The position numbers and the translations under genes were made by a program. Below, in pieces: positions 24,103-31,492 of a stretch of 64,000 nt of DNA. The notes below the pieces were generated by a model. It saw only the letters and a program-made list of their open reading frames with translations. It was not told the origin of the DNA and searched no databases. Position 1 is the first letter of the stretch. Each line of letters begins with the position of its first letter. This stretch comes from an uncultured Eggerthella sp. (lineage in GTDB: Bacteria > Actinomycetota > Coriobacteriia > Coriobacteriales > Eggerthellaceae): contig UQLU01000003.1 of assembly GCA_900542065.1 (NCBI GenBank), positions 62,001-126,000 of the forward strand. Reading direction: 5' to 3'.

Positions 24103-25302
24103 ATGAAACACAAGGCTTTACTTCGTAAGGTATCTATTATTGGTGTTTCCGCAGCATGCTGTTTTGCACTTGTTGGTTGCGGTGGTACGAATTATGGATA
24201 CACCGGAGGCGTGGCAGCTACGGTTAATGGCTCTGAAATTGAAGAAGACACTATTACAAAGTATATTCAGGATTTTCGTACAAGTTCTGACTTAACTAGT
24301 GACCAGGATTGGGCAAATTGGATGAATGAAAATTCGCTTGATCCTTCTACGGTACGCAGCCAGGTTATTGATTACTACACCGAAGTTGAACTAAAGAAGC
24401 AAGCGTGTGATGAAAAAGGGATTTCGGTTGATCAATCTGAGGTTGATGAGCATATCGAATCCATGAAATCAAATTATTCTAGTGACGAAGAATGGCAAAG
24501 TGCCCTTAGCAGCACAGGAATTTCTGAAGACCAGTATCGTCAAGCCATCGAAGAAGGCTTCCGTGATGAAGCTTTGATGGAAAACGTTGCAGGTGATTCC
24601 GCAGAAGCTGACGATTCAGAAGTTTTAGAGATGCTGAACACCTACTACACCATGTTTGATGGCGCTAAACGTTCTTCTCATATCTTATTCTCCTCTGATG
24701 ATGAAGCTACCGCTCAAGAAGTTCTTGATCAGATTAATGCAGGAACCCTTGATTTTGCAGACGCAGCAAAACAATATTCCACTGATACCGCTTCTGCTGA
24801 AAATGGCGGCGATGTAGGTTGGGACGCAACTAACACCTTTGTTGATGCCTATACAACTGCTCTCGGCGAACTGTCAAAGGGTGAGGTATCAGGTTTAGTT
24901 ACCAGCGATTATGGTATTCATATCATTAAGTGCACCGATGAATTTTCTTGCGACGGCACCGCTGATTCTTTAGATGATTATCCAAGTGAATTCGTTGATT
25001 ACATTTCTAATATCGTAAAGAGCCAGAATCAATCTAGTGCATACAATGACTGGTTCACCTCTTACAAAGACCAGGCTGACATCCAAATTAACGATATGCC
25101 AGAAGATGTTCCTTACAACTTGGATATGACCCAGTACGAATCCGAAGAAGGAACTACTGATGAATCAGGTGATGGTTCCTCAACTGAAGGTTCTTCTGAA
25201 GAGGGAACCGACGCTTCAAGCGATGGATCCTCTGAACAAGCAACTGAGGATCAGGCTGCAACTGATGAATCTTCTTCTGATCAGTCAACCGAAGGTCAGT
25301 AA
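24103..25302 (+). CDS. Lipoprotein peptidyl-prolyl isomerase (PrsA/SurA-like)
   Basis: A 399-residue extracytoplasmic folding factor. The signal peptide ends in the lipobox Leu-Val-Gly-Cys (Cys26), so it is lipid-anchored to the outer face of the membrane. A SurA-N-like helical region (about 35-180, beginning ATVNGSEIEEDTITKYIQDF) precedes a parvulin rotamase domain (about 185-290: RSSHILFSSDD, FADAAKQYSTD, NGGDVGWD, YGIHIIKC). The last 50 residues are a Ser/Glu/Asp/Thr-rich tail with no fold, unusual for PrsA. It is probably involved in folding secreted or cell-wall proteins. AAGGTAAGGG precedes the ATG. Confidence 0.88.
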   Translation: MKHKALLRKVSIIGVSAACCFALVGCGGTNYGYTGGVAATVNGSEIEEDTITKYIQDFRTSSDLTSDQDWANWMNENSLDPSTVRSQVIDYYTEVELKKQACDEKGISVDQSEVDEHIESMKSNYSSDEEWQSALSSTGISEDQYRQAIEEGFRDEALMENVAGDSAEADDSEVLEMLNTYYTMFDGAKRSSHILFSSDDEATAQEVLDQINAGTLDFADAAKQYSTDTASAENGGDVGWDATNTFVDAYTTALGELSKGEVSGLVTSDYGIHIIKCTDEFSCDGTADSLDDYPSEFVDYISNIVKSQNQSSAYNDWFTSYKDQADIQINDMPEDVPYNLDMTQYESEEGTTDESGDGSSTEGSSEEGTDASSDGSSEQATEDQAATDESSSDQSTEGQ

Positions 25303-25387
25303 TCCGAAAGCAATTAGTTCATCACCAAGTAAACTGATCGAAGGTTGGTAATTACCTACACTTTGCTTGAAAGTAATAGTTTTCTTT

Positions 25388-25426
25388 AGGGCTACCGAGT
25401 ATTATGAGGTGGCCCTATTTATTTTT
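25388..25426 (+). terminator. Terminator or attenuator before the ABC ATPase gene
   Basis: AGGGCTACC (25388-25396) pairs with GGTGGCCCT (25408-25416), and ATTTATTTTT follows. The next ribosome-binding site comes directly after the T-tract. Confidence 0.75.
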
Positions 25427-25437
25427 GGAGGAACCAA

Positions 25438-26235
25438 ATGTGTAATGAAGAAATCCCCTTGATTACCCTACACAATGCTGTTGTTCGCCGTAATGGTAAA
25501 GACATTCTTTCGATTGATGATTTTGATCTTGCTCAAGGTGAAAGTATTGCTTTGATCGGCCCTAATGGCGCAGGTAAATCAACGTTTATTAACTTGATTA
25601 CTCGAGAGGTATTTCCTTTATATAGAGAACATCCTCCTGTTTTATTTAAAGGCAAGGCATTGGTAACGCTTCAGGAAACAAAGAAATGTCTTGGCGTTGT
25701 TTCTGCAACTATGCAAAATCAAATTACGGTTCATCTTCCCGTATTTGAAGTGGTATATGGTGGTCTACTGGGATCATTAGGTGTTCCTCGCCAGTATTCA
25801 ATGACTGAAGAAGGCAAAGCTAAGGTAAGCGAAATCCTTGAATTTTTGGGAATTGATTATTTGGCAGATCGAGATGTAATGACTTTATCTTCTGGTCAGG
25901 CTCGTCGTGTTTTGATTGCTCGTGCGTTAGTACACGATCCAGAGGTATTGGTGCTAGATGAGCCAACTACGGGTCTTGATCCTGAAGGAATGTACTATGT
26001 GCGCAAAACCATGCGTGATTTAACAGCAGCAGGTAAAGCAATTATTTTGGTTACACACTATCCAGAAGATATTATTCCTGAAATCAAACGAGTGGTAATG
26101 ATTAAAGAGGGCAAACTTTTTGCTGATAAGCCTAAAGAAGAAGCCCTTACTACTGAATGTGTTTCTGGATTATTTGATGTTCCTTTAAGAATATTGTCAC
26201 AAGATGGCTATTATTCTCTTGTTACCGAGTACTAA
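25438..26235 (+). CDS. ABC transporter ATP-binding protein (orphan)
   Basis: A single ABC ATPase of 265 residues. Walker A is LIGPNGAGKST (about residues 39-49), the signature is LSSGQARRVLIARAL, Walker B is VLVLDEPTTGLDP and the switch histidine is in ILVTHYPED. No permease or binding protein gene is adjacent, so its partner is elsewhere or it works alone. The layout resembles the YlmA/ModF-type stand-alone ATPases, but I cannot name a substrate. GGAGGAA lies just before the ATG. Its end overlaps the promoter of tRNA-Ser (GGA). Confidence 0.88.
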   Translation: MCNEEIPLITLHNAVVRRNGKDILSIDDFDLAQGESIALIGPNGAGKSTFINLITREVFPLYREHPPVLFKGKALVTLQETKKCLGVVSATMQNQITVHLPVFEVVYGGLLGSLGVPRQYSMTEEGKAKVSEILEFLGIDYLADRDVMTLSSGQARRVLIARALVHDPEVLVLDEPTTGLDPEGMYYVRKTMRDLTAAGKAIILVTHYPEDIIPEIKRVVMIKEGKLFADKPKEEALTTECVSGLFDVPLRILSQDGYYSLVTEY

Positions 26236-26248
26236 TTTAGTGTATACT
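26219..26248 (+). promoter_or_regulatory. tRNA-Ser (GGA) promoter
   Basis: TATACT (26243-26248) with TTGTTA 18 bp upstream (26219-26224), overlapping the last codons of the ABC gene, about 32 bp before the tRNA. Confidence 0.55.
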
Positions 26249-26279
26249 GCCATACTGCACGTGTAAAACACGGCAAGCT

Positions 26280-26372
26280 GGAGAGATGTCCGAGTCTGGC
26301 TTAAGGAGCACGATTGGAAATCGTGTGTGCGCCAAAAGCGTACCTGGGGTTCGAATCCCCATCTCTCCGCCA
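26280..26372 (+). tRNA. tRNA-Ser (GGA)
   Basis: A 93-nt class II tRNA with a long variable arm. The acceptor GGAGAGA pairs with TCTCTCC, the anticodon loop reads TTGGAAA and CCA is encoded. Confidence 0.96.
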
Positions 26373-26381
26373 GGAAATTTC

Positions 26382-26412
26382 AAGGTCGTTCTTTTTGAAC
26401 GACCTTTTTTAC
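26382..26412 (+). terminator. Terminator after tRNA-Ser (GGA)
   Basis: AAGGTCGTTC (26382-26391) pairs with GAACGACCTT (26397-26406) and ends in T residues. The stem closely matches the tRNA-Ala terminator at 21752. Confidence 0.88.
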
Positions 26413-26550
26413 AGATACTAATAAAGAAGCCTCAGCTTTATAGAACAGGCTTCGCAAAGAAACCTTATGTAAAAGGTTTCGACAACATAGAAGTTCTGTT
26501 GGATTTCAACGAAGAGAAATTCAACGCAATGAATTTCGATAAATAGTAAT

Positions 26551-26643
26551 GGAAGGATGGCAGAGCGGCTGAATGCGGCGGTCTCGAAAACCGTTTTACC
26601 GGTACTCCCGGTAACGAGGGTTCAAATCCCTCTCCTTCCGCCA
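26551..26643 (+). tRNA. tRNA-Ser (CGA)
   Basis: A 93-nt class II tRNA, acceptor GGAAGGA/TCCTTCC, anticodon CGA in TCTCGAAAA, long variable arm and encoded CCA. Confidence 0.96.
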
Positions 26644-26651
26644 GAATTTTC

Positions 26652-26680
26652 ATGACCTCGCTTATGAGGTCATTTTTTTA
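26652..26680 (+). terminator. Terminator after tRNA-Ser (CGA)
   Basis: ATGACCTC (26652-26659) pairs with GAGGTCAT (26666-26673) and runs into seven T residues. Confidence 0.85.
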
Positions 26681-26719
26681 ATGGCCGTCACTGAAACAAA
26701 GCCGTTACTCGGAGTAAAA

Positions 26720-26745
26720 GTAGCACGACCACGCGGTCGTGCTAC
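26720..26745. promoter_or_regulatory. Perfect 11-bp hairpin or operator ahead of the 26802 gene
   Basis: GTAGCACGACC (26720-26730) and GGTCGTGCTAC (26735-26745) are perfect inverted arms around ACGC. No T-tract follows. It could be an operator or a leader hairpin. Confidence 0.5.
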
Positions 26746-26801
26746 ACTTCAAGCAATTAATAACAAACTAAAACGACCGACAAACGACGAAAGGATTATC
26801 C

Positions 26802-27383
26802 ATGGCTGAACGTATGGTTGATCCCGAGGCAAATGCCCCTGAAGAAGACATTGATGATGTTTTAAAGACTGTTATCCGCGCAGTTTTAGATGAAGCTGCT
26901 GCAAAAATGGAAGGCGGAGAAGAAGTCGTACCCTTCACTGGTTTAGCAGTAAAAGAAAACTTATTTATTGAAACTCATCCTGGCGATGACGTAGAAGAGT
27001 GCTTCTTAGCAGCTCGCCGTGAAGTTGAGGGTGCTCGTGGAGCAACTGCGTATGCATTTTGTTATGACGGCTATATCGAAACCGAAGATGGTATGCGCGA
27101 TGCCTTAATTGCCGAAGGCGGATTGCCTGGCGAAGAGCAAGCTTATGCGTTTGGTTATCTTTATGATGACAATGGTATTAATAAAGAAATAACCTATATC
27201 GGCCCTGCTCCTAACTTTATGGAAAATCTTAAACTCGAGCTCGATATGGAAGGTAGCTTAGATCCAATGGCTGATCTTTCAGCTGATCAGGAAGACCAGG
27301 TGGATGAAGCCCAGGTTGAAGCAATAGCTGACAAACTTGAAAAGGCAGCTGAAGAGGCAGAAAAAGCCCAAGCAGAAAAATAA
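26802..27383 (+). CDS. Acidic conserved hypothetical protein
   Basis: A 193-residue, strongly acidic cytoplasmic protein I do not recognise. It has no signal peptide or membrane segment. A compact domain seems to span about residues 40-150 (TGLAVKENLFIETHPGDDVE, then ATAYAFCYDGYIETEDGMRD and AYAFGYLYDDNGINKEITYI). The last 45 residues are a charged helix ending in repeated AEEAEKAQAEK. AAAGGATTATCC lies before the ATG. It is monocistronic: a hairpin (26720-26745) precedes it and a terminator-like hairpin (27488-27523) follows. Confidence 0.75.
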   Translation: MAERMVDPEANAPEEDIDDVLKTVIRAVLDEAAAKMEGGEEVVPFTGLAVKENLFIETHPGDDVEECFLAARREVEGARGATAYAFCYDGYIETEDGMRDALIAEGGLPGEEQAYAFGYLYDDNGINKEITYIGPAPNFMENLKLELDMEGSLDPMADLSADQEDQVDEAQVEAIADKLEKAAEEAEKAQAEK

Positions 27384-27487
27384 GGCTTCACACGCTCTTG
27401 AGCGAGCTTGGATGATCTAGCTTGGAATAGCTGTTTGGGTAAAACAAGCTTTTAGAAAATGAACTAAAACAATGAACTAAAACTCAA

Positions 27488-27523
27488 AAACGAGACTGAA
27501 GACATAAGTTTTCAGTCTCGTTT
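27488..27523. terminator. Hairpin downstream of the 26802 gene
   Basis: AAACGAGACTGAA (27488-27500) pairs perfectly with TTCAGTCTCGTTT (27511-27523). The following T-tract is short. Confidence 0.7.
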
Positions 27524-27559
27524 GCTTTCGGAGTAAGGGTTTGACCTATAACTCAAGGG

Positions 27560-27726
27560 TTTTTGGATGAAAATGCACGTTTGTTACTGAATATAAAAAA
27601 TAAGCGTAATAAAAAACCGAAAAATGGTAATCAGGCAGCAAATAAAAAAAGTATTGCTTGAATATGGCGTAGTTTTGGTTGGAGATATCCAATATTTCGT
27701 AACAAATGTACATTTTCATCCAAAAA
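27560..27726. mobile_element. MITE-like inverted-repeat element, 167 bp
   Basis: The 35-bp ends at 27560-27594 and 27692-27726 are inverted repeats identical at 31 of 35 positions, both beginning TTTTTGGATGAAAATG from the outside. The interior is AT-rich and non-coding. Size and terminal inverted repeats fit a miniature element. No target duplication is obvious and no transposase is present. Confidence 0.5.
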
Positions 27727-28045
27727 GGTCGCGAAATAATGCAAAAGCTTTTGGGTTTACAGGGGAATCAAAAGAAGAGCTATTGAATAGAAATAGTTTT
27801 ATACACGAAGAAGAGATAAGACAAATATAGGAGCCAAATACTCATCGAATATAAGTACAGATATGAGTCAGATATGAGAATCATGTAAGAATCACGATAT
27901 GAATATGTGCAGAAAATAGTGCTTAAAGTAGAAATAGGTGTGAATTCTTTTCGGTAGCATACTAGCTAGGTAGTAAATGAAGGTAGGTATCGGCCGAGAT
28001 CACTTGTTGTTGGTAGTGCTTAAGAAAGATGACTTGCTACCGATA

Positions 28046-28128
28046 GATAACGTGCGTAGCAGGTAAGTAACGTACGAGGCAAATAAGTAACGCGTGTGGT
28101 GGCTAAACGACATGTGTTTGAGGCCTAA
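28046..28128. repeat. Degenerate 20-22 bp tandem repeats upstream of rpsF
   Basis: Units at 28046-28066, 28067-28086 and 28087-28106 begin with a TAACG core (GATAACGTGCG, GTAACGTACG, GTAACGCGTG) and each ends in TAA. A looser fourth unit covers 28107-28128. The spacing is about two helical turns. Confidence 0.4.
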
Positions 28129-28183
28129 TCTTGAAAATCGCAGAGGTAATGTGAATAAACCGTGAGTTCCTAACTGTTTACAA

Positions 28184-28212
28184 TTGCGAACACACAAGCA
28201 GTTTGTTACTAT
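28184..28212 (+). promoter_or_regulatory. rpsF operon promoter
   Basis: TTGCGA (28184-28189), a 17-bp spacer and TACTAT (28207-28212). It lies about 70 nt before the S6 start codon. Confidence 0.5.
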
Positions 28213-28217
28213 GGTTC

Positions 28218-28262
28218 GGCTATTCCTGCTTCGGGCATGCCTTCAAATCCCGAAGCCGTAAG
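28218..28262 (+). promoter_or_regulatory. Candidate S6:S18 mRNA-binding leader
   Basis: CTTCGGG (28229-28235) pairs with CCCGAAG (28249-28255), followed by CCGTAAG. Ribosomal S6:S18 leaders present a CCG trinucleotide beside a hairpin for autoregulation. The operon here has the right genes (rpsF, rpsR). The match is by eye only. Confidence 0.4.
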
Positions 28263-28280
28263 TCCAGAGGAGGTGAACTG

Positions 28281-28574
28281 ATGAAGGCTTATGAACTCTT
28301 GTATTTTGTAGCTCCGTCAATCGACGAAGAAACCCGTATCGCAGTTATGAAACGTATCGAGACCGCCCTCGCAGAAGGTAACGGTGTTGTAGATAACGTA
28401 GACAATTGGGGTAAGCGCAAGCTCGCTTATGAAATCAATGGTCTGACTGACGGTGATTACACCCTTATCGATTTCCATGCAGAGCCTGCAAACATTGCAG
28501 AGCTTGATCGTGTTTTGCGCATCACTGACGCTGTTGAGCGCCACATGATCGTTGCTCGTCCTGATCGTGACTAG
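28281..28574 (+). CDS. rpsF: 30S ribosomal protein S6
   Basis: A 97-residue S6 that pairs with S18 on the 30S platform. MKAYELLYFVAPSIDEETR opens the usual ferredoxin-like fold, WGKRKLAYEINGLTDGDYTL is the family core, and DAVERHMIVARPD ends it. The frame is open 26 codons upstream, but ATG 28281 follows a perfect AGGAGGTGA, so I start it here. It heads the rpsF-ssb-rpsR-rplI operon. Confidence 0.97.
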   Translation: MKAYELLYFVAPSIDEETRIAVMKRIETALAEGNGVVDNVDNWGKRKLAYEINGLTDGDYTLIDFHAEPANIAELDRVLRITDAVERHMIVARPDRD

Positions 28575-28639
28575 TTATCACTTTATTATTTGGAAATCAA
28601 AGGCGAACAGAATTGTTCGTAGCATGAGAGAGGTTCAAA

Positions 28640-29086
28640 ATGAGCATCAATCGCGTAATCATCACTGGTAATCTTACTCGCGACCCTGATCTTCGTTCTA
28701 CTGCAAGTGGAATGCCAGTATTAGGCTTCGGCGTTGCAGTAAACGATCGTCGCAAGAACCAACAGACAGGTGAATGGGAAGACTATCCTAATTTCATCGA
28801 TTGCACTATGTTTGGTGCTCGTGCTCAGTCTGTTTCCCGTTTCCTTCAGAAAGGAAGCAAGGTTGCAATTGAAGGTAAACTTCGTTGGAGCCAGTGGGAA
28901 CGTGATGGGCAAAAGCGCAGCAAGATTGAAGTTATTGTTGATGAGATCGAATTCTTATCTCCTCGCAACGATAACGGTATGCAGCGCAACACTATGGCTG
29001 CTCCAGCAGCAGCGGCACCTGCCGCGGCACCTATGGCAGCGCCAGTAGTTGATGCCTCCGTCTACGATACTGATATTCCGTTCTAA
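28640..29086 (+). CDS. ssb: Single-stranded DNA-binding protein
   Basis: A 148-residue SSB. The OB fold spans about residues 1-105 (MSINRVIITGNLTRDPDLRS, then FIDCTMFGARAQSVSRFLQK and WERDGQKRSKIEVIVDEIEF). A short Ala/Pro-rich linker leads to the acidic tip DTDIPF, which binds partner proteins. It sits between rpsF and rpsR, the conserved order in most bacteria. An AGAGAGG site precedes the ATG. Confidence 0.97.
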   Translation: MSINRVIITGNLTRDPDLRSTASGMPVLGFGVAVNDRRKNQQTGEWEDYPNFIDCTMFGARAQSVSRFLQKGSKVAIEGKLRWSQWERDGQKRSKIEVIVDEIEFLSPRNDNGMQRNTMAAPAAAAPAAAPMAAPVVDASVYDTDIPF

Positions 29087-29105
29087 TCATTCGAAAGAGG
29101 TTTAC

Positions 29106-29366
29106 ATGTCTGACTACACAAAGCAGCCTCGTCGAAAGTACTGCCAGTTCTGCAAGGATCACGCAGAATACGTAGATTACAAAGACACTCAGATGCTGCG
29201 TAAGTATGTTACTGATCGTGGGAAGATCAAGCCCCGCCGTGTAACGGGCGCTTGCACCCAGCACCAGCGCGATATCGCTAATGCCGTAAAGCGTGCACGT
29301 GAAATGGCTCTCATGCCTTATGCTGTGCCTGCAGTAAGCGGCCGTGGCGATCGTCGTAATCGCTAA
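29106..29366 (+). CDS. rpsR: 30S ribosomal protein S18 (zinc-binding form)
   Basis: An 86-residue S18 that binds S6 on the platform. It keeps the CxxC pair in KYCQFCKDH and the later GACTQHQRDI, so it is the C+ form that can hold zinc. The frame is open further upstream, but GAAAGAGG lies before ATG 29106. rplI follows 12 bp later. Confidence 0.96.
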   Translation: MSDYTKQPRRKYCQFCKDHAEYVDYKDTQMLRKYVTDRGKIKPRRVTGACTQHQRDIANAVKRAREMALMPYAVPAVSGRGDRRNR

Positions 29367-29378
29367 GAGGAGGATGAA

Positions 29379-29912
29379 ATGAAAGTAATCCTTTTGGCAG
29401 AAGTTAAGGGCAAGGGCGGCGAAGGCGACGTAGTAGATGTTGCTGCTGGTTTTGCTAACAACTATTTATTCCCAAAGCGCTTGGCTGTAGCTGCTACTAA
29501 GGGTAACCTGAAGCAGCTCGAGCAGCGCAAGCACAACATTGCAGCTCGTGAAGAGAATCGTGTCGCAGAAGCTAACAAGACCAAGGAAGTTCTTGACGCT
29601 CTTACCGTTAAGGTTGAAGCTCGCGTAGGCGAAGAAGGCGTTCTCTTTGGTTCTGTAACTTCTCAGATGATCGTAGACGCTATCAAGGCTCAGGCTGACA
29701 TCGAGATCGACCGTCGTCGTGTTGAAATGAAGTCCGCTATTAAGTCTGCTGGCGCTCACGAGGTAGCAATTTCTCTGTATCGTGACATCAAGGCTAACTT
29801 GACTATTCTTGTTGGCGATGCTGAGACCTTTGCTGCTACTGAGGCAGCTGAAGCTCCTGCAGAGGCTGAAGCTGAAACTGCAGAAGAAGCAACTGAAGAA
29901 GCTGCTGAATAA
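29379..29912 (+). CDS. rplI: 50S ribosomal protein L9
   Basis: L9 stabilises the L1 stalk region. The N-terminal domain reads MKVILLAEVKGKGGEGDVVD then AAGFANNYLFPKRLAVAAT, followed by the long connecting helix and C-terminal domain. At 177 residues it is longer than the usual ~150: the last 25 residues are a Glu/Ala-rich acidic tail (EAPAEAEAETAEEATEEAAE). GAGGAGGATG precedes the ATG. A strong terminator follows. Confidence 0.96.
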   Translation: MKVILLAEVKGKGGEGDVVDVAAGFANNYLFPKRLAVAATKGNLKQLEQRKHNIAAREENRVAEANKTKEVLDALTVKVEARVGEEGVLFGSVTSQMIVDAIKAQADIEIDRRRVEMKSAIKSAGAHEVAISLYRDIKANLTILVGDAETFAATEAAEAPAEAEAETAEEATEEAAE

Positions 29913-29934
29913 CGTAGCTTATTTGCTTGATTTA

Positions 29935-29971
29935 AAAGGTCGTCTGATTTTAATCAGGCGACCTTTTTCTT
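29935..29971 (+). terminator. rpsF-rplI operon terminator
   Basis: AAGGTCGTCTGATT (29936-29949) pairs with AATCAGGCGACCTT (29952-29965) and is followed by TTTCTTTT. Confidence 0.92.
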
Positions 29972-30061
29972 TTAGCTTTTTCTTTATAGTGGTGTTGTAT
30001 TATCTTTTTACCTCGGAATAGTTTTAATAACGCGGTAACGTAACTAAGGAACGGAAAAACA

Positions 30062-31432
30062 GTGCCCGATACACGGAACAACAATTCAACGGACATTAAT
30101 AAAACATTCCCTCAAAACATCGAAGCAGAACAAACAGTTCTTGCTGCGTGCTTGCTTTCAACGGGAGTGTTTGAAGAGGTTTCTTTAAAGTTGAAACCCG
30201 AAAGTTTCTTCCGTCCTGCTCACCGTATTATTTTTGAAACTATGCGTGAAATGAATTCGCGTTCTATTCCTATTGATGTTATTTCTGTTTCCGACAATTT
30301 GAAAGCAAGCGGGCAGCTTGAAGCTATTGGTGGACAATCGTATCTGCTGGAATTGGCGGACAATACGTTTGCATTTACAAGTTGGCAGCACCATGCCGAA
30401 ATTGTTGCACGTGATGCCATGCGTCGTGAACTCTTGCGCGCATCCGCTCAAATTACTTCTCTTGCGTATGATTCTCCTTCTGATCCTAAAGAATTAGTAT
30501 CTCAAGCAGAAGCTGCGCTCTTTAATGTTACTGAACAAACGGTAAGTTCTACGTTTAAAGATATTCAAACTCTTATCATTGAAGCGAATGATGAAATTGC
30601 TGAAATGGCTAATCGCGCAGGTACTATGCAGGGTGTTCCTACTGGTTTTACCGATGTGGATAAGCTGTTCTGCGGTTTGCGCGGTGGCGACCTGATTATT
30701 CTGGCGGCGCGTCCTGCCGTTGGTAAAACTTCATTTGCTATGAACTTGGCAACAAACGCCGCAAAGCTGGGTTCAACGGTAGCGTTGTTCAGTTTGGAAA
30801 TGTCGTCAGTTCAAATTACTCAACGTGTGTTGGCAGCGGAAGCGGGTATGAGTTTGTCACGTTTGCGTGGTGGCCAGTTGCAAGACAGCGACTGGAGTGA
30901 ACTTGTGCGCGTATCGGGTGAACTTTCGCAATACGATTTGTACGTTGATGATTCGCCTTCGCTTTCCATTGTTGAACTTCGTACCAAAGCGCGTCGTATG
31001 ATGCGCAATAAAAAACAAGGTCTTATCATCGTTGACTACTTACAGCTTATGCAGCCTGTCATTCCTCACCCCAACAACCGCGCAGTAGAAGTTGCTGAAA
31101 TTTCGCGTGGTTTGAAGGTACTTGCAAAGGAATTAAACGTTCCTATCTTGGCCTTGTCTCAGCTTTCTCGTGGCGTTGAAACGCGTACCGATAAACGCCC
31201 CATGCTTTCGGACTTGCGCGAATCGGGCTCTATCGAACAGGACGCGGACATCGTAATGTTCCTTGATAGAAGTACATCTGAAGCGGAAGCAGAATCGGAT
31301 AAGCGTCCCGATTGGGGCATGGCAGAACTCATTGTTGCAAAGCACCGTAATGGTCCTACGCGCGACATCCCACTTACCTTTATTCCAGAATTTACGAAGT
31401 TTACTAATCATTTCGACGATTCAGGCTACTAA
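30062..31432 (+). CDS. dnaB: Replicative DNA helicase DnaB
   Basis: The hexameric 5'-3' helicase of the fork. At 456 residues it has the N-terminal primase-binding domain (PQNIEAEQTVLAACLLSTGV) and the RecA-like ATPase with Walker A AARPAVGKTSFAMNLA, then SLEMSSVQITQRVLAAEAGM, Walker B GLIIVDYLQLMQP and LSDLRESGSIEQDADIVMFL. No intein is present. It starts with GTG, after a weak AAGGAACGG site. It is downstream of the rpsF operon terminator, so it has its own promoter. With a DciA-like gene nearby, helicase loading is probably of the DciA type. Confidence 0.97.
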   Translation: MPDTRNNNSTDINKTFPQNIEAEQTVLAACLLSTGVFEEVSLKLKPESFFRPAHRIIFETMREMNSRSIPIDVISVSDNLKASGQLEAIGGQSYLLELADNTFAFTSWQHHAEIVARDAMRRELLRASAQITSLAYDSPSDPKELVSQAEAALFNVTEQTVSSTFKDIQTLIIEANDEIAEMANRAGTMQGVPTGFTDVDKLFCGLRGGDLIILAARPAVGKTSFAMNLATNAAKLGSTVALFSLEMSSVQITQRVLAAEAGMSLSRLRGGQLQDSDWSELVRVSGELSQYDLYVDDSPSLSIVELRTKARRMMRNKKQGLIIVDYLQLMQPVIPHPNNRAVEVAEISRGLKVLAKELNVPILALSQLSRGVETRTDKRPMLSDLRESGSIEQDADIVMFLDRSTSEAEAESDKRPDWGMAELIVAKHRNGPTRDIPLTFIPEFTKFTNHFDDSGY

Positions 31433-31480
31433 TTTTTATCATTGTTGAATTTCTGATAAAGGTTTCAGGTGCTTTCGCGT

Positions 31481-31486
31481 TACACT
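31481..31486 (+). promoter_or_regulatory. Possible -10 box for a leaderless yhaO-type transcript
   Basis: TACACT ends 6 nt before the ATG at 31493. No Shine-Dalgarno sequence is present, matching the rlmN pattern. No clear -35. Confidence 0.3.
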
Positions 31487-31492
31487 CAAAGC

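Larger units (their letters stand above)
27384..28206. other. Long gene-poor gap
   Basis: More than 800 bp without a gene I can support. It contains a 13-bp hairpin (27488-27523), a 167-bp inverted-repeat element (27560-27726) and degenerate 20-22 bp tandem repeats (28046-28128). A 68-codon open frame at 27624-27830 lies partly inside the inverted-repeat element and has no family resemblance. Between 27831 and 28045 I see nothing. Confidence 0.6.

Noticed and set aside
26286..26546. Open frame running through tRNA-Ser (GGA)
   Set aside because: It lies over a clear tRNA and its terminator, so coding is not credible.
27624..27830. A 68-codon plus-strand open frame in the gap before rpsF
   Set aside because: It overlaps the inner part and right arm of the inverted-repeat element, has no ribosome-binding site and resembles no family.
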